From contig JASJCM010000019.1 in the NCBI GenBank assembly GCA_030065985.1, positions 1 through 45,627 on the forward strand: a DNA stretch of 45,627 nt. Direction: 5' to 3'. The notes under the pieces were generated by a model that saw nothing but the letters and a program-made list of their open reading frames with translations, made no database searches and was not told the DNA's origin. This DNA comes from Woeseiaceae bacterium (lineage in GTDB: Bacteria; Pseudomonadota; Gammaproteobacteria; Steroidobacterales; Woeseiaceae). This document shows positions 19,478-30,796 of this stretch, in pieces; the stretch's first letter is position 1; every line of letters begins with the position of its first letter. Made by a program: the position numbers and the translations under genes.

Positions 19478-20563
19478 GTGTCGGGCAACAGTTTCGGCAA
19501 AGCATTCGTCGTCACGACCTATGGCGAAAGTCATGGGATCGCGCTGGGCGCTATTGTGGATGGCTGCCCGCCGGGCATGGCATTGTCCGAGGCTGATATC
19601 CAGCACGATCTCGATCGTCGGCGCCCCGGGCGGAACAAGCACACGACCCAGCGTAACGAGCCCGACCAGGTGAAGATCCTGTCCGGCGTGTTCGAGGGGA
19701 CTACGACCGGAACGCCGATCGGGCTCCTGATCGAGAACACCGACCAGCGCTCGAAAGACTATGGCGATATCAAGGACAAGTTTCGCCCGGGCCACGCAGA
19801 CTACACCTACCAGCAGAAGTACGGCATCCGCGACTACCGCGGTGGCGGCCGTTCGTCGGCGCGCGAGACGGCCATGCGGGTTGCGGCTGGTGCAATTGCG
19901 CGCAAGTACCTGAAGGAGCGGGCGGGTATCGAGATTCGTGGTTTCGTGTCGCAGCTCGGTCCGATCGCGCTCGAGGCCACCGACCTTTCGATCATCGATG
20001 ACAACCCGTTTTTCTGTGCGGATCCCGACAAGCTCGACGAACTCGAGACGTTCATGAACGCGCTGCGCGAGGAGGGCGATTCGATCGGCGCGAAGATCAG
20101 CGTGCTTGCGACGGGATTGCCTGTCGGTCTCGGCGAGCCCGTGTTCGACAAGCTCGAGGCGGAGCTCGCGCACGGCCTGATGAGCATCAATGCGGTAAAG
20201 GGCGTCGAGGTGGGTGCCGGTTTTGCGGCCGTGTCGCAGCGTGGCAGCGAACATCGCGATGAGATGTCTGCCGATGGTTTCAGCAAGAACGACGCGGGTG
20301 GCACGCTGGGCGGCATTTCGTCGGGGCAGGACCTCCTGACGAGCATCGCGCTGAAGCCAACGTCGAGCATCACGAAACCGGGCAAGACGATCGACAAGCA
20401 CGGCGACGAGACAGAAATCGTGACCAAAGGCCGTCACGATCCGTGCGTCGGTCTGCGTGCGACGCCAATTGCCGAGGCGATGGTCGCGCTCGTGCTGATG
20501 GACCATTTCCTGCGCCACCGTGGCCAGAACGCCGATGTCGAGACCGAGACACCCGAACTGTAA
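19478..20563 (+). CDS. aroC: Chorismate synthase
   Basis: 361 residues from a GTG at 19478 with AGGAAG just upstream. It makes chorismate from 5-enolpyruvylshikimate-3-phosphate with reduced FMN as cofactor. Signatures: [23 protein letters not shown], the [22 protein letters not shown] core, and the late [10 protein letters not shown] and [17 protein letters not shown] segments. Length is typical. Transcription is probably shared with prmB. Confidence 0.97.
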   Translation: MSGNSFGKAFVVTTYGESHGIALGAIVDGCPPGMALSEADIQHDLDRRRPGRNKHTTQRNEPDQVKILSGVFEGTTTGTPIGLLIENTDQRSKDYGDIKDKFRPGHADYTYQQKYGIRDYRGGGRSSARETAMRVAAGAIARKYLKERAGIEIRGFVSQLGPIALEATDLSIIDDNPFFCADPDKLDELETFMNALREEGDSIGAKISVLATGLPVGLGEPVFDKLEAELAHGLMSINAVKGVEVGAGFAAVSQRGSEHRDEMSADGFSKNDAGGTLGGISSGQDLLTSIALKPTSSITKPGKTIDKHGDETEIVTKGRHDPCVGLRATPIAEAMVALVLMDHFLRHRGQNADVETETPEL

Positions 20564-20623
20564 AGCGCGTAAGCCACCAACCCTATTTGAGATACAGGAG
20601 CGCCCCCGGGCGCGGATAGACAG

Positions 20624-21646
20624 ATGAGCAAGACTTATGATGTAGCCGTCGTCGGTGCCACCGGAGTGGTCGGCGAGGCCATGCTGGAGATCCTCAGCGA
20701 ACGGAAATTCCCGGTTGGCGAAATCTATGCCCTGGCGAGCGAGCGTTCGATCGGCAAGACCGTCAGTTTCGGTAACCGCGAGCTCAGCGTCGAGGATCTC
20801 GCGACGTTTGACTTCTCGAAGGTGCAGATCGGCCTGTTCTCTGCAGGCGGCTCGATCTCGGCCGAATACGCGCCGCAGGCCGCGGCGGCGGGCTGCGTCG
20901 TCATCGACAACACCTCGCACTTTCGTTACGACGACGACATTCCGCTGGTTGTCCCGGAGGTCAACCCGGATGCGATCGCCAGGCACACGACGCGCGGCAT
21001 CATAGCCAACCCGAATTGTTCGACAATTCAAATGGTTGTGGCACTCAAGCCGCTTCATGACGCCGCCGGCATCGAGCGTATCAATGTCTGCACGTACCAG
21101 GCCGTGTCAGGTGCCGGACGCAGCGCTGTCGAAGAGCTTGTCAGGCAGACCACGACGTTGCTGAATGGACGGCCCCTCGAGATCGAGGGTGACGCGAAGC
21201 AAATCGCGTTCAATGCCATCCCGCACATCGACGTCTTCCAGGAGAATCGCTACACCAAGGAAGAAATGAAGATGGTGTGGGAGACGCGTAAGATCCTCGA
21301 GGACGACAGCATTCTCGTTAACCCGACCGCGGTGCGTATCCCGGCGTTCTTCGGGCATTCCGAGGCAGTCCACATCGAAACGCGGGACAAGCTGACGGCT
21401 GCTGAAGCGCTCGAATTGCTCGATAAGGCACCCGGCGTGGAGGTCCTCGACGGTACCGCGACGGGCGAATACCCGACGGCCGTGACCGAGAGTTCGGGAG
21501 CCGATCCGGTTTTCGTCGGCCGGGTTCGCGAAGACATCTCTCACCCGCGGGGTTTAGACCTGTGGGTTGTGGCCGATAACATACGTAAGGGCGCGGCTCT
21601 AAATAGCGTCCAAATTGCTGAAATATTGGCAAAAAACTATCTTTAA
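20624..21646 (+). CDS. asd: Aspartate-semialdehyde dehydrogenase
   Basis: 340 residues. It reduces aspartyl phosphate to the semialdehyde with NADPH, feeding lysine, diaminopimelate, methionine and threonine synthesis. The N-terminal nucleotide site is [13 protein letters not shown], and the catalytic Cys is in [12 protein letters not shown]. The length and the NPNCSTIQ form match the bacterial asd found next to fimV in pseudomonads. A short GCGCCC-CC-GGGCGC palindrome (20600-20613) lies just before the start. fimV follows after 77 bp. Confidence 0.95.
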   Translation: MSKTYDVAVVGATGVVGEAMLEILSERKFPVGEIYALASERSIGKTVSFGNRELSVEDLATFDFSKVQIGLFSAGGSISAEYAPQAAAAGCVVIDNTSHFRYDDDIPLVVPEVNPDAIARHTTRGIIANPNCSTIQMVVALKPLHDAAGIERINVCTYQAVSGAGRSAVEELVRQTTTLLNGRPLEIEGDAKQIAFNAIPHIDVFQENRYTKEEMKMVWETRKILEDDSILVNPTAVRIPAFFGHSEAVHIETRDKLTAAEALELLDKAPGVEVLDGTATGEYPTAVTESSGADPVFVGRVREDISHPRGLDLWVVADNIRKGAALNSVQIAEILAKNYL

Positions 21647-21723
21647 GCTATAGTTCGCAGGCAAAGTCGGCCCCCCGGACTGGATGTCGTAATTGGGGCT
21701 TTGTGGGGTTTGGAGAAAATTTT

Positions 21724-24700
21724 ATGACGCGACGTCTCATGCGGTTCTCGCTTGTCTTTGTTCTGATGTTGTCGAGCAAAGTCTGGGCCATCGGACTGGG
21801 CGACATTAACCTGGACTCGGCACTCAATGAGCCGCTGCGTGCAGAGATTCAACTGCTGTCCGCGACGCCCGAAGAACTGGACAGCCTCGATGTCATGCTC
21901 GCGTCCGCCGAGACGTTCAGCCGCTACGGCATCGATCGCCCCTTCTACCTGCAGGAGCTGCAGTTCAACATCCTGTCGACGAGCCCCAACGGGCCCGTTG
22001 TGCAGATCCGTTCGCGTTCTCCGATCACCGAACCCTTTCTGACATTCCTGGTTGAAGCGACCTGGCCGAGCGGTCGGCTACTGCGCGAGTACACCGTGCT
22101 GCTGGATCCGCCGACCTACTCGCCGCCTGCAGCACAGCGCCCGCAGCAGGTCGAGGCACCGCGGCGTGCCGCGCCGACCGACAGTGCACGCATCGAGCGT
22201 CAGCCGGAGCCCGTGCAGCAACAGCGCGCGACGCCGCCGGCGCAGCCTCGCGTTAGTGTCCCGCCAAGTCCGCCCCGTGATACGTCCCGGGATACGTCCA
22301 TGGATACGCCGCCGCAGGAGACCGTGCCGGCGCCAGTGGTCGACGACACGCCGTACTCAATGACGACCAGCGGTGACGTCTATGTGGAGAACGGCGCCAC
22401 GCTCTGGGGCATCACAACGCGCATGCGCCCGGACAGCCGCCTGACGATGAACCAGACGATGTTGGCGATCTTCGAAGCCAATCCGCAGGCGTTCGACGGC
22501 AACATCAACCGCCTCAAGGCCGGCGTTACGCTGCGCATCCCGAGTGCTGACGACATTTTCCAGATCGACCGTGCCGCGGCCTTCAGCGAAGCGAAGCGTC
22601 AGAACGAAGAGTGGAGCGGCACGACCACGGATTACACGAGCGACTACACGTCGACCGAACCCAGCTACACCTACGAGCCGGAACCGGAACCCGAAATGCC
22701 GGCCGAAACCGAGCCAAGCCTGGTACTGGTTCCGCCTGACGAGGAGCCTGCTGGTTTTGACTTCGGTGACGACCTCGAAGCCACCGAACCGCTGACGCGC
22801 GAACAGGAGATCGAGAATCGCATTGCTGAGCTCGAAGCGGCTGATGTACCCGACCAGCCGTCGCTGATCGAAGTACGTGACAGCGAACTGGCCAATCTGC
22901 GCCAGGAGCTCGCGAATATTCGCGGCGAGATTTACGAGCCGCCCGTCGACGAGATGGCCGACGAGATGGCCGACGAGGTCGTCGAAGATGACAGTGGCGA
23001 AGGTGCCGATGCGCTGTTCCCGGATCCCGAGGAGGTTGCGGCGGACGATACCGAAGCAGCCGATGAGGTAGCGGACGAGGCACCGGCCGAGATTGCAGCC
23101 GCCGAAGAAGAGCCTGGCCTGGTTGATCAGATTCTCGGCTTCCTGACCAGCTTCTGGATGTGGATCGTCGGCGCGATTGTCGTCGTCGTAGGCCTGCTGG
23201 TCTGGTTCGCGCGTCGCGGTGGCGGCGATGATGTCGACGAGATGCGGCCGTGGGAGTCGCTGGACGATGATGAAATCGCATCGGCCGGCGCGGCGGGCGA
23301 CCTCTCGTCGACCGAGAGCATGCAGGCTCCGACGCCTGATGAAGCCATCGTTGTTGTCGAGCAGGATACGGGGATCCAGTCGCTGGATGACACGATTGAG
23401 TCGCCGGCAGCCGAAGAACCGGTCGATCTCGCAGCAGCAACCGGCGACACAGGCGAGTTCGACTCGCTCGAAGACACGTTCAGCAGCGAGACTGCGGTCA
23501 ACCTCGACCAGACGGACCCGATCGCCGAAGCCGATTTCCACATGGCCTACGGTCTTTACGACCAGGCCGCCGATCTGATCAACGGCGCACTCGAAACAGA
23601 TCCGAGCGACAAGGCGCTGATGTCGAAGCTTTGCGAGATTTACTTCGTCTGGGGCAATCGTGACGCGTTTATCGACGCAGCATCCCGTCTCAAGACAGCG
23701 GTTGGCGATGGCGATTCCACCGAGTGGGACAAGATTGTGATCATGGGCCAGCAGATCGCGTCCGATCATGAGCTGTTTGCCGGTGCCGGCGTTGCTGGCG
23801 CAACCAAGGCGGTCGACCTGTCCTTCGAAGCGGACATGGACGAGGCGGCAGCGCTGGATATGGATTTCGGTGGTGCGGCCGCTGAAGGCGGCTCGGACAT
23901 CGTCGATCTCGGTGCCACAGCCGAGACGGAAACTCCCGACGAGGGGGTCGACTTCCTGTTCGACGATGCGACGGCGGAAACCGGCGAGACGGCCGAGATG
24001 CCGGCACCGGAGCTTGCGGAAGAGGCAGACGACACGCTCGAAGTCACGGCCGAAATGCCGATTGCTTCTGAGCCAACCGTCGAATCGCCGACGATCGAAG
24101 AGCAGTTCGCAACCGACAGCACGTCGGAGCTGCCGTCACTCGACGATTCGCTCGGTGCGGCCATCTCCGAGAGCGGCCAGGACTCAGAGGCGACTGCAGA
24201 GATCAATCTCGACGAGCTCGATCTCGACATCACGGGCACTAACGAAGCGCTCGAAGACACGGGTGTCAATGAGGCAATTGACCCCGATGCGACGGGCGTG
24301 CAGCCTGCCATGGACATCGACACGGACGCGTCGGCGATTGTCGAGGGACTCGATTTCGACGACCTTGAAACAACCGGCACGGGCATGCGCCTGGCACGCG
24401 ACGAGACGGGTCGGATGCCGATGATGGACACGGAATCGGAAACCGATGCCGCCATCGACGTTGATTCCGACCTGCTGGATGCAACCGGCCACACGCAGAT
24501 TCTGAGCGAAGACCTCGCTGTCGAGACCCAGTCCGATATCGAAGCCGATCTTGGTGATGATGAGGCAACGATGCTCGCCTCGCTCGACGACGAGACCCAA
24601 ATCTCCAGCGATGCCGAGACGATGCTTGCCTCGCTCGACGATGATGACGACTTCGACTTTGCGAAGACCGAAGCATTGCCACCGGAGGCCTTCTCGGGTG

Positions 24701-25089
24701 GTTCCGACGAGACGCAGGAAATGCCGGGCGTCGCAGAGACCGATGTTGACCTCGATCTCGACGATCTGACCGCAGCACTGGCCGTCAGCGAAGTCGGCGA
24801 TACGGTCGAGCAGCCGCGGGACGATGCCACTGTCGAACAACCGCGCCCGTCTATGGACGAAGCAACGGCAGAAGTACCGACGATGTCGCTGGCGCCTGAA
24901 GAGATGAGCGAAGACCTGCACGAGGCGCGCACGATGACTGAGGTGGGCACGAAGCTCGACCTCGCGCGTGCGTACGTCGACATGGGTGATCCCGCAGGCG
25001 CGCGCAGCATCCTCGAGGAAGTCCTCGACGAGGGTGACGAAGGCCAGCGTCAGCAGGCACAGCAACTGCTCGACTCGCTGCCCAGTTAA
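21724..25089 (+). CDS. fimV: FimV, polar organiser and type IV pilus assembly protein
   Basis: 1121 residues from the ATG at 21724, which has GGAG 8 nt upstream; a GTG at 21703 would spoil the signal peptide. Order: signal peptide to VWA; FimV N-terminal domain (IGLGDINLDSALNEPLRAEIQLLSA); Pro/Arg-rich linker; LysM (DVYVENGATLWGITTRMRP to TLRIPSADD, about 215-275); a coiled coil (TREQEIENRIAELEAAD); one membrane span (FWMWIVGAIVVVVGLLVWF, about 475-495); a very acidic cytoplasmic region with a TPR-like unit (ADFHMAYGLYDQAADLINGAL) and duplicated TMLASLDD units; and the C-terminal FimV motif (TKLDLARAYVDMGDPAGARSILEEVL). It recruits pole and pilus factors. The asd-fimV-truA context is canonical. 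Confidence 0.96.
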   Translation: MTRRLMRFSLVFVLMLSSKVWAIGLGDINLDSALNEPLRAEIQLLSATPEELDSLDVMLASAETFSRYGIDRPFYLQELQFNILSTSPNGPVVQIRSRSPITEPFLTFLVEATWPSGRLLREYTVLLDPPTYSPPAAQRPQQVEAPRRAAPTDSARIERQPEPVQQQRATPPAQPRVSVPPSPPRDTSRDTSMDTPPQETVPAPVVDDTPYSMTTSGDVYVENGATLWGITTRMRPDSRLTMNQTMLAIFEANPQAFDGNINRLKAGVTLRIPSADDIFQIDRAAAFSEAKRQNEEWSGTTTDYTSDYTSTEPSYTYEPEPEPEMPAETEPSLVLVPPDEEPAGFDFGDDLEATEPLTREQEIENRIAELEAADVPDQPSLIEVRDSELANLRQELANIRGEIYEPPVDEMADEMADEVVEDDSGEGADALFPDPEEVAADDTEAADEVADEAPAEIAAAEEEPGLVDQILGFLTSFWMWIVGAIVVVVGLLVWFARRGGGDDVDEMRPWESLDDDEIASAGAAGDLSSTESMQAPTPDEAIVVVEQDTGIQSLDDTIESPAAEEPVDLAAATGDTGEFDSLEDTFSSETAVNLDQTDPIAEADFHMAYGLYDQAADLINGALETDPSDKALMSKLCEIYFVWGNRDAFIDAASRLKTAVGDGDSTEWDKIVIMGQQIASDHELFAGAGVAGATKAVDLSFEADMDEAAALDMDFGGAAAEGGSDIVDLGATAETETPDEGVDFLFDDATAETGETAEMPAPELAEEADDTLEVTAEMPIASEPTVESPTIEEQFATDSTSELPSLDDSLGAAISESGQDSEATAEINLDELDLDITGTNEALEDTGVNEAIDPDATGVQPAMDIDTDASAIVEGLDFDDLETTGTGMRLARDETGRMPMMDTESETDAAIDVDSDLLDATGHTQILSEDLAVETQSDIEADLGDDEATMLASLDDETQISSDAETMLASLDDDDDFDFAKTEALPPEAFSGGSDETQEMPGVAETDVDLDLDDLTAALAVSEVGDTVEQPRDDATVEQPRPSMDEATAEVPTMSLAPEEMSEDLHEARTMTEVGTKLDLARAYVDMGDPAGARSILEEVLDEGDEGQRQQAQQLLDSLPS

Positions 25090-25107
25090 GGGCCAGCCCA
25101 ACGCCTC

Positions 25108-25872
25108 ATGCGCATTGCGCTCGGCATCGAATACGACGGCACGTCGTACAACGGTTGGCAGCGCCAGAAATCCGGACTCGGAGTGCAGCAACGCCTCGAG
25201 GAGGCGTTGTCGCTCGTGGCGAACGAACCCATCGACGTGATTTGCGCCGGTCGCACGGATACCGGCGTGCATGCATCCGGCCAGGTCGTGCACTTCGACA
25301 CGACGGCAGAACGCAGCGACCGCGGCTGGCTGCTCGGCGCGAACAGTAATCTGCCCGACGACATCAGCGTGACCTGGGTGCATCGAGTAGACGACGAGTT
25401 CCATGCGCGTTTCTCGGCCACGGGCCGCAGCTACCGCTATCAGATCCTCAATCGCCTGCAGCGTTCTGCCCTGCATCGCCAACGGGCGTGGTGGGTGCAT
25501 CAGCCACTCAACGAGGCGCTCATGAACGAGGCCGCACAAAGGCTGGTCGGCGAACACGACTTTTCCGCGTTCCGGGCTGCAGGATGCCAGGCCGGGTCGG
25601 CAGTGCGCGAGATTACCCGTATCGACGTGACGCGTAGCGGTGACTGGGTAACGTTGCGAGTGTCCGCGAATGCCTTCCTGATGCACATGGTGCGCAACAT
25701 CACGGGTACGCTGGCAGCAATCGGGCTGGGCGAAGAGCCGGCCGAATGGGTAACCACGGTACTCGAGAGCGCCAATCGCACGATAGGCGGCGTTACAGCG
25801 CCGCCACAGGGCCTGACACTCGTCTCCGTGGACTACCCGCCGGAATTCGGCATCCCGTCAGCGTCCGCCTGA
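25108..25872 (+). CDS. truA: tRNA pseudouridine(38-40) synthase
   Basis: 254 residues. TruA isomerises uridines 38-40 in tRNA anticodon arms. The catalytic Asp is Asp51 in [24 protein letters not shown] near the start and [14 protein letters not shown] near the end are family segments. It follows fimV by 18 nt. In pseudomonads trpF usually lies between truA and accD; here accD comes directly after. Confidence 0.96.
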   Translation: MRIALGIEYDGTSYNGWQRQKSGLGVQQRLEEALSLVANEPIDVICAGRTDTGVHASGQVVHFDTTAERSDRGWLLGANSNLPDDISVTWVHRVDDEFHARFSATGRSYRYQILNRLQRSALHRQRAWWVHQPLNEALMNEAAQRLVGEHDFSAFRAAGCQAGSAVREITRIDVTRSGDWVTLRVSANAFLMHMVRNITGTLAAIGLGEEPAEWVTTVLESANRTIGGVTAPPQGLTLVSVDYPPEFGIPSASA

Positions 25873-25910
25873 CAGGTGTTTTTGGCAACACTTCTGGCTA
25901 TCATGCCCGC

Positions 25911-26777
25911 ATGAGCTGGTTCGAAAAATTAATGCCGTCGCGCATCAGTACCGAGAAGCGCACCCGATCGGTACCTGAAGGCGTCTGGATCAAGTGCACG
26001 AGCTGCGACGCCCAGCTGTATCGCAACGAACTCGAGCGCAACGTCTATGTGTGCCCGAAGTGCAATTTCCACATGCGTGTCGGGGCACGCCAAAGGCTCG
26101 ACTCGTTCCTGGACCCGGAGTCGCAGCAGGAGTTGTCGAGCGGACTCGAGCCTCAGGATCCTTTAAAGTTCCGCGACAGCAAGCGCTATCGTGACCGCAT
26201 CTCGCAGGCACAGAAGAAGACCGGTGAAAAAGACGCGCTCGTTTCTGTGACCGGCACCTTGCTCGGCCGACCCGTGGTCGTGTGTGCGTTCGAGTTTTCG
26301 TTCATGGGTGGCTCTATGGGTTCCGTTGTCGGCGAGCGCTTCGCGCGCGCGGCGCAGCACGCTGCGGACAACAACATGCCGCTCATCTCCTTCTCGGCCA
26401 GCGGTGGCGCCCGCATGCAGGAAGCACTGTTCTCGCTGCTGCAGATGGCGAAGACGTCGGCTGCACTTGCAAATCTGGGGGAGAAGGGCATTCCCTACGT
26501 GTCGGTGCTGACCGATCCCACAACGGGTGGCGTATCGGCGAGCCTGGCCATGCTTGGCGACGTCAATATCGCCGAGCCCGGCGCCCTGATCGGTTTTGCC
26601 GGCCCGCGCGTGATCGAACAGACAGTGCGCGAGCGCCTCCCGGAGGGGTTCCAGCGCTCCGAGTTTCTGCTTGACCACGGTGCGATCGACATGATCGTCG
26701 ACCGTCGCAAGATGCGCGAGGAGATCGCCGAGCTGCTCGCCAAGTTCGAAAACCGGCCCAGTCCCGTCACTGCCTGA
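25911..26777 (+). CDS. accD: Acetyl-CoA carboxylase carboxyltransferase subunit beta
   Basis: 288 residues from the ATG at 25911; in-frame sequence upstream overlaps truA and is not AccD-like. The four-Cys zinc ribbon (Cys29, Cys32, Cys48, Cys51: CTSC and CPKC) precedes the crotonase-like carboxyltransferase core ([48 protein letters not shown]). With AccA it transfers carboxyl from carboxybiotin to acetyl-CoA to give malonyl-CoA. folC follows after 10 nt. Confidence 0.97.
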   Translation: MSWFEKLMPSRISTEKRTRSVPEGVWIKCTSCDAQLYRNELERNVYVCPKCNFHMRVGARQRLDSFLDPESQQELSSGLEPQDPLKFRDSKRYRDRISQAQKKTGEKDALVSVTGTLLGRPVVVCAFEFSFMGGSMGSVVGERFARAAQHAADNNMPLISFSASGGARMQEALFSLLQMAKTSAALANLGEKGIPYVSVLTDPTTGGVSASLAMLGDVNIAEPGALIGFAGPRVIEQTVRERLPEGFQRSEFLLDHGAIDMIVDRRKMREEIAELLAKFENRPSPVTA

Positions 26778-26787
26778 GCTAAGCACC

Positions 26788-28026
26788 ATGTTGCCGGCCG
26801 GAACGCCACTGCCTGACTGGCTGACGTGGCTCGAAACGCTGTCCCCCAACGAAATCGACCTCGGTCTCGATCGCGTGCACGCGGTCATGGCCCGGCTGCC
26901 GCTCGAGTTTCCCGACCACGTTCTGGTGATCGCGGGGACCAACGGCAAGGGCTCCAGCGTGGCCATAGCCACGGCACTGCTACAAGCGGCGGGCTATGAG
27001 ACTGGCGCCTACACGTCGCCGCACATCATCGACTACAACGAGCGCATTGCAATCGGTGGACGGCTTGCCAGCGACGACGAGATTGTTGCTGCGTTCGAGG
27101 CCATCGAGGCTGTGCGCGATGGCGTCCCGCTAACGTACTTTGAATACGGCACGCTTGCTGCGTTTGTGCTGTTCTCCAAGGCCAATCTCGATGTCTGGGT
27201 TCTGGAGGTCGGCATGGGTGGTCGGCTGGATGCCGTCAATGCAGTCGATCCGACGGCCGCGCTGATCACCAACGTTGCGCTGGATCACTGTGACTGGCTC
27301 GGGAACGACATGGAAACGATCGCGGCCGAGAAAGCCGGTGTCATGCGCAAAGACATCCCCGTGGTCTTTGGCGGCTCAGATTTGCCGGAGGCAATCGCTG
27401 ACAACGCCGAAACCGTCGGCGCGCGTCTTCTGCTGCCAGGCCGGGACTTTGACGCCGACGGTTTGCCGCAGCCGGGCCTGCGTGGCGATTTCCAGGTACA
27501 AAATGCCGCTGCGGTGATCGCGTTGCTCGAGGCGGCGGGCTTATCAAATGCAACGGACGCAGAGCTCGTTGGTGAGGTGCTGCCCCGAGTGCAGCTGAAT
27601 GGCCGCAGCCAGCGCGTCGTCGCGAACGGGACACAGTGGTACCTGGACGTCGCGCACAATCCGGCGGCCGCTGCGATGCTGGCCGCGACGCTGGGCGAAT
27701 CGCAGCGGGATGGCGAGACCATCGCGATCATCGGCATGCTCGACGACAAGGACGTTGAAGGCGTGACCGCGCCGTTGGATGAGTACATTAGCCGCTGGAT
27801 CGCGGTTGCGGCAGACAGCCACCGCGCGATCCCGGCAGCCGAACTTGCGCGCCGTATTGCGAATCACAACAATCGCCCGTGCCTCGTCGCCGGTTCACTG
27901 TCCGAAGCGCTCGAAATTGCGGGGCAGTGGACCGGCGAGAATGACACAATACTGGTCACGGGCTCCTTCTACCTGGTTGGTCCCGTGCTGCAGCAGCTTG
28001 AGCTATACTCGCGACCCGAAACATGA
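26788..28026 (+). CDS. folC: Dihydrofolate synthase/folylpolyglutamate synthase
   Basis: 412 residues, a Mur-ligase-type ATP enzyme adding glutamate to dihydropteroate and folates. The P-loop is VIAGTNGKGSSVA; YTSPHIIDYNERI, EVGMGGRLDAVN and NVALDHCDWLG are family motifs, and the C-terminal domain begins near GRSQRVVANGTQWYLDVAHNP. It ends in an ATGA overlap with dedD. Standard accD-folC-dedD order. Confidence 0.96.
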   Translation: MLPAGTPLPDWLTWLETLSPNEIDLGLDRVHAVMARLPLEFPDHVLVIAGTNGKGSSVAIATALLQAAGYETGAYTSPHIIDYNERIAIGGRLASDDEIVAAFEAIEAVRDGVPLTYFEYGTLAAFVLFSKANLDVWVLEVGMGGRLDAVNAVDPTAALITNVALDHCDWLGNDMETIAAEKAGVMRKDIPVVFGGSDLPEAIADNAETVGARLLLPGRDFDADGLPQPGLRGDFQVQNAAAVIALLEAAGLSNATDAELVGEVLPRVQLNGRSQRVVANGTQWYLDVAHNPAAAAMLAATLGESQRDGETIAIIGMLDDKDVEGVTAPLDEYISRWIAVAADSHRAIPAAELARRIANHNNRPCLVAGSLSEALEIAGQWTGENDTILVTGSFYLVGPVLQQLELYSRPET

Positions 28027-28646
28027 TGGAACGTGCCTTGAAAGAACGCATTATTGGCGCCGTGGTGCTGGTGGTATTTGTCGTCCTCGTCGTGCCAATC
28101 TTCCTTGATGGTCCTCCGGACGATGCAGAAATAGTGAGCCAGAGCGTGCTGCTGCCGGGTCAGGAAGAGCAAAAGACGCAAACGGTTGTGCTCGATCGCG
28201 ACCGTACAGAGCCTGTTCCAACAGCGGCGCAGCCGACGCCGACCCCGACGACACAGACCCGGGCAGAGCCCGCGCGCGAAGAGCCTGCCGAGGAACGTCC
28301 CGCACCGGTCGTCCAGCAGCGCGAGGAAGCGCCGCCACCCGTTCCGGAGCCGGTGAAGGAACCCGCGAATGAGCCTGAGCGCGCTGCCCCCGAGCCGGCA
28401 GCGGCCTCGACCACGGGCATGTGGGCCGTGCAGCTGGGGAGCTTTTCAAACAAGGATAACGCGGAACGACTGGCGTCAGATCTGCGCAAGCAGGGCTATG
28501 CCGCGTTCATCAGCGAGGTGTCCACGAACAGTGGGCAGATGCACCGTGTGCGCATCGGACCACAAAAGGATCGGCCCAGCGCCGAGCAAATGGCCGGCCG
28601 ACTCGAGAAAGTTGGACACAAAGGCAAGGTTGTCCCGCACCCGTGA
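28023..28646 (+). CDS. dedD: SPOR-domain protein DedD
   Basis: 207 residues. A short N-terminal cytoplasmic piece and one membrane span (IIGAVVLVVFVVLVVPIFL) are followed by a Pro/Glu-rich periplasmic linker and a C-terminal SPOR domain (about 135-205, WAVQLGSFSNKDNAERLASDLRKQG and MHRVRIGP). SPOR domains bind denuded peptidoglycan at the division septum, so it is expected to act at cell constriction. It overlaps folC by 4 nt and precedes cvpA by 48 nt. Confidence 0.93.
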   Translation: MMERALKERIIGAVVLVVFVVLVVPIFLDGPPDDAEIVSQSVLLPGQEEQKTQTVVLDRDRTEPVPTAAQPTPTPTTQTRAEPAREEPAEERPAPVVQQREEAPPPVPEPVKEPANEPERAAPEPAAASTTGMWAVQLGSFSNKDNAERLASDLRKQGYAAFISEVSTNSGQMHRVRIGPQKDRPSAEQMAGRLEKVGHKGKVVPHP

Positions 28647-28694
28647 TATCATCGCGTTCCGTTACGACCCTGCCGACCTGAGACGACATCGCCG

Positions 28695-29225
28695 ATGCCG
28701 ATCATCGACATTATCATTGCCGTCGCCATCGTCATTTCCATCGTCGTGGGCCTGATCCGCGGCTTCGTCAAAGAAGCGATTTCGATCGGGGCGCTCGTCT
28801 TCGCGATCTGGGCTGCGCTTTACTTCGGCCCGTCGATCGGCGGCGTGTCGGAGAACTGGTTTAATTCCGAAGAGCTCCAGATGTGGTTCGGGCGGATTCT
28901 CGTTTTCCTGGTGATACTGGCTCTCGGTGGGCTGTTGGGCTGGGCGATATCCAAGATCGTACGGCTCTCGGCGCTGAGCGGTACGGACCGGTTTCTGGGC
29001 TCCGTCTTCGGGGCCGCGCGCGGTGTACTGCTCGCAGGCGTGGCTGTCATTGGCGGTCAGTTTGCTGGATTCGACAACGATGACTGGTGGCTGGAGTCGC
29101 GGGTGATCCCGCATCTCGAAGTCGTCGCCGAGTGGATCAAGGTCATGGCACCGGAAGGGCTGGACCTGATCGTTCCGGACAAACAACTGGATGACCAACC
29201 GGGCCAACTCCAGGTCAGGGTTTAG
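28695..29225 (+). CDS. cvpA: CvpA family membrane protein
   Basis: 176 residues with four hydrophobic segments in the CvpA pattern: IIDIIIAVAIVISIVVGLIRGFVKEAIS, ALVFAIWAALYFG, ILVFLVILALGGLLGWAIS and ARGVLLAGVAVIG. The family is needed for colicin V production and envelope integrity in E. coli; the molecular role is not settled. It sits between dedD and purF, and shares their transcript by spacing (15 nt to purF). Confidence 0.93.
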   Translation: MPIIDIIIAVAIVISIVVGLIRGFVKEAISIGALVFAIWAALYFGPSIGGVSENWFNSEELQMWFGRILVFLVILALGGLLGWAISKIVRLSALSGTDRFLGSVFGAARGVLLAGVAVIGGQFAGFDNDDWWLESRVIPHLEVVAEWIKVMAPEGLDLIVPDKQLDDQPGQLQVRV

Positions 29226-29240
29226 GGGAGATATACGCAG

Positions 29241-30752
29241 ATGTGTGGCGTCGTAGGGATAGTCAGCTCACAGCCGGTCAACCAGGGGCTGTACAACGCG
29301 CTTACGGTTCTGCAACACCGCGGCCAGGACGCCGCGGGTATCGTGACGTGGAGCGAGGCGCACGGGCTCAAGCGACGCAAGGCGAACGGGCTGGTGCGCG
29401 ATGTGTTTCGCACGCGGCACATGATGCGCCTGAAGGGCAATGTGGGCATCGGTCACGTTCGATATCCGACCGCGGGCGGCGCGAAATCCTCGGAAGCTCA
29501 GCCCTTCTACGTGAATTCGCCGTACGGTATCTGTCTTGCACATAACGGTAACCTGACTAACTACGACGAGCTCGCTGAACTGCTGATCCGCGAGGATCGC
29601 CGCCATCTGGCAACGAATTCGGATTCCGAGGTGCTGCTCAACGTCTTGGCGCACGAGCTGCAGATTCGCGCGAATGGCAAGCTGACGCCGGACAATATTT
29701 TCGACGCCGTCGAAGCGCTGCATGCGCGCTGCAGAGGCGGTTACGCGATTGTCGCGATGATCATCGGCTTCGGCATTGTCGCATTCCGCGACCCGAACGG
29801 CATCCGGCCGCTGGTGCTGGGCCACAGGGAGGTCAACGGCAAAGATGAACACATGGTCGCCTCGGAGAGCGTCGCGCTCGATGCGCTGCAGTTCAAACGC
29901 GCGCGTGATGTGAAGCCGGGCGAGTGCGTCTTCATCGAAAACGATGGCACGTTCAACAGCCGCGAATTTTCAGGCGAAATACGCCACACACCGTGTATCT
30001 TCGAGCACGTCTACTTCGCGCGTCCGGATTCGATCCTCGACAACCTCTCGGTCTACAAGGCGCGCCTGCGTATGGGCGAGCAACTGGCCGGCAAAATCGT
30101 GCGCGATTTTCCTGATCACGACATTGATGTCGTCATCCCGATTCCGGATACGAGCCGCACGGCCGCGCTGCAGGTGGCGTATCACCTCGGCGTCAAGTAC
30201 CGCGAAGGCTTCATCAAGAACCGTTACATCGGACGCACATTCATCATGCCGGGCCAGGCAGAGCGCGTGCAGTCGGTGCGGCGCAAACTCAATGCGATCG
30301 ACCTGGAGTTTCGCAACAAGAATGTATTGCTGATCGATGACTCCATCGTGCGCGGCACGACCTCGAAGCAGATCATCAAGCTGGCCCGCGAGGCCGGCGC
30401 CCGCAAGGTGTACTTCGCGTCCGCGGCCCCGCCCGTGCGCTACCCGAATGTCTACGGCATCGACATGCCGGCCGCCTCGGAGCTCATCGCCAACGGCCGC
30501 GATACCGAAGAGATCGAGAAGCTCATCGGTGCCGACCGCCTGATCTACCAGGACCTGCACGGGCTGATTCGCTCGGTCCGTCACGACAACTCGGCGATCG
30601 ATGAGTTCGACACCTCGTGTTTCTCCGGCGAATACGTCACCGGCGATGTGACCGAGGAATACCTGTCGGAACTCGAGTCGCGGCGCAATGATGCCGCCAA
30701 GCAGGCGCGCAAGAAGAGTCGCAAGCAGGGCGCCAAGGTCGTTTCGCTGTAA
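29241..30752 (+). CDS. purF: Amidophosphoribosyltransferase
   Basis: 503 residues (E. coli about 505). It catalyses the first step of purine synthesis, moving glutamine nitrogen to PRPP. Cys2 (MCGVVGI) is the N-terminal glutaminase nucleophile with no propeptide; [11 protein letters not shown] and SDSEVLL complete that domain. The PRPP site is [17 protein letters not shown]. The tail is basic ([13 protein letters not shown]). A 7-bp inverted repeat (30760-30766 with 30781-30787) follows the stop but lacks a T-run. Confidence 0.97.
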   Translation: MCGVVGIVSSQPVNQGLYNALTVLQHRGQDAAGIVTWSEAHGLKRRKANGLVRDVFRTRHMMRLKGNVGIGHVRYPTAGGAKSSEAQPFYVNSPYGICLAHNGNLTNYDELAELLIREDRRHLATNSDSEVLLNVLAHELQIRANGKLTPDNIFDAVEALHARCRGGYAIVAMIIGFGIVAFRDPNGIRPLVLGHREVNGKDEHMVASESVALDALQFKRARDVKPGECVFIENDGTFNSREFSGEIRHTPCIFEHVYFARPDSILDNLSVYKARLRMGEQLAGKIVRDFPDHDIDVVIPIPDTSRTAALQVAYHLGVKYREGFIKNRYIGRTFIMPGQAERVQSVRRKLNAIDLEFRNKNVLLIDDSIVRGTTSKQIIKLAREAGARKVYFASAAPPVRYPNVYGIDMPAASELIANGRDTEEIEKLIGADRLIYQDLHGLIRSVRHDNSAIDEFDTSCFSGEYVTGDVTEEYLSELESRRNDAAKQARKKSRKQGAKVVSL

Positions 30753-30796
30753 TCAACGCTTGTCGCGACGCGCAGAGCTGGCGACAATTCCCATAT

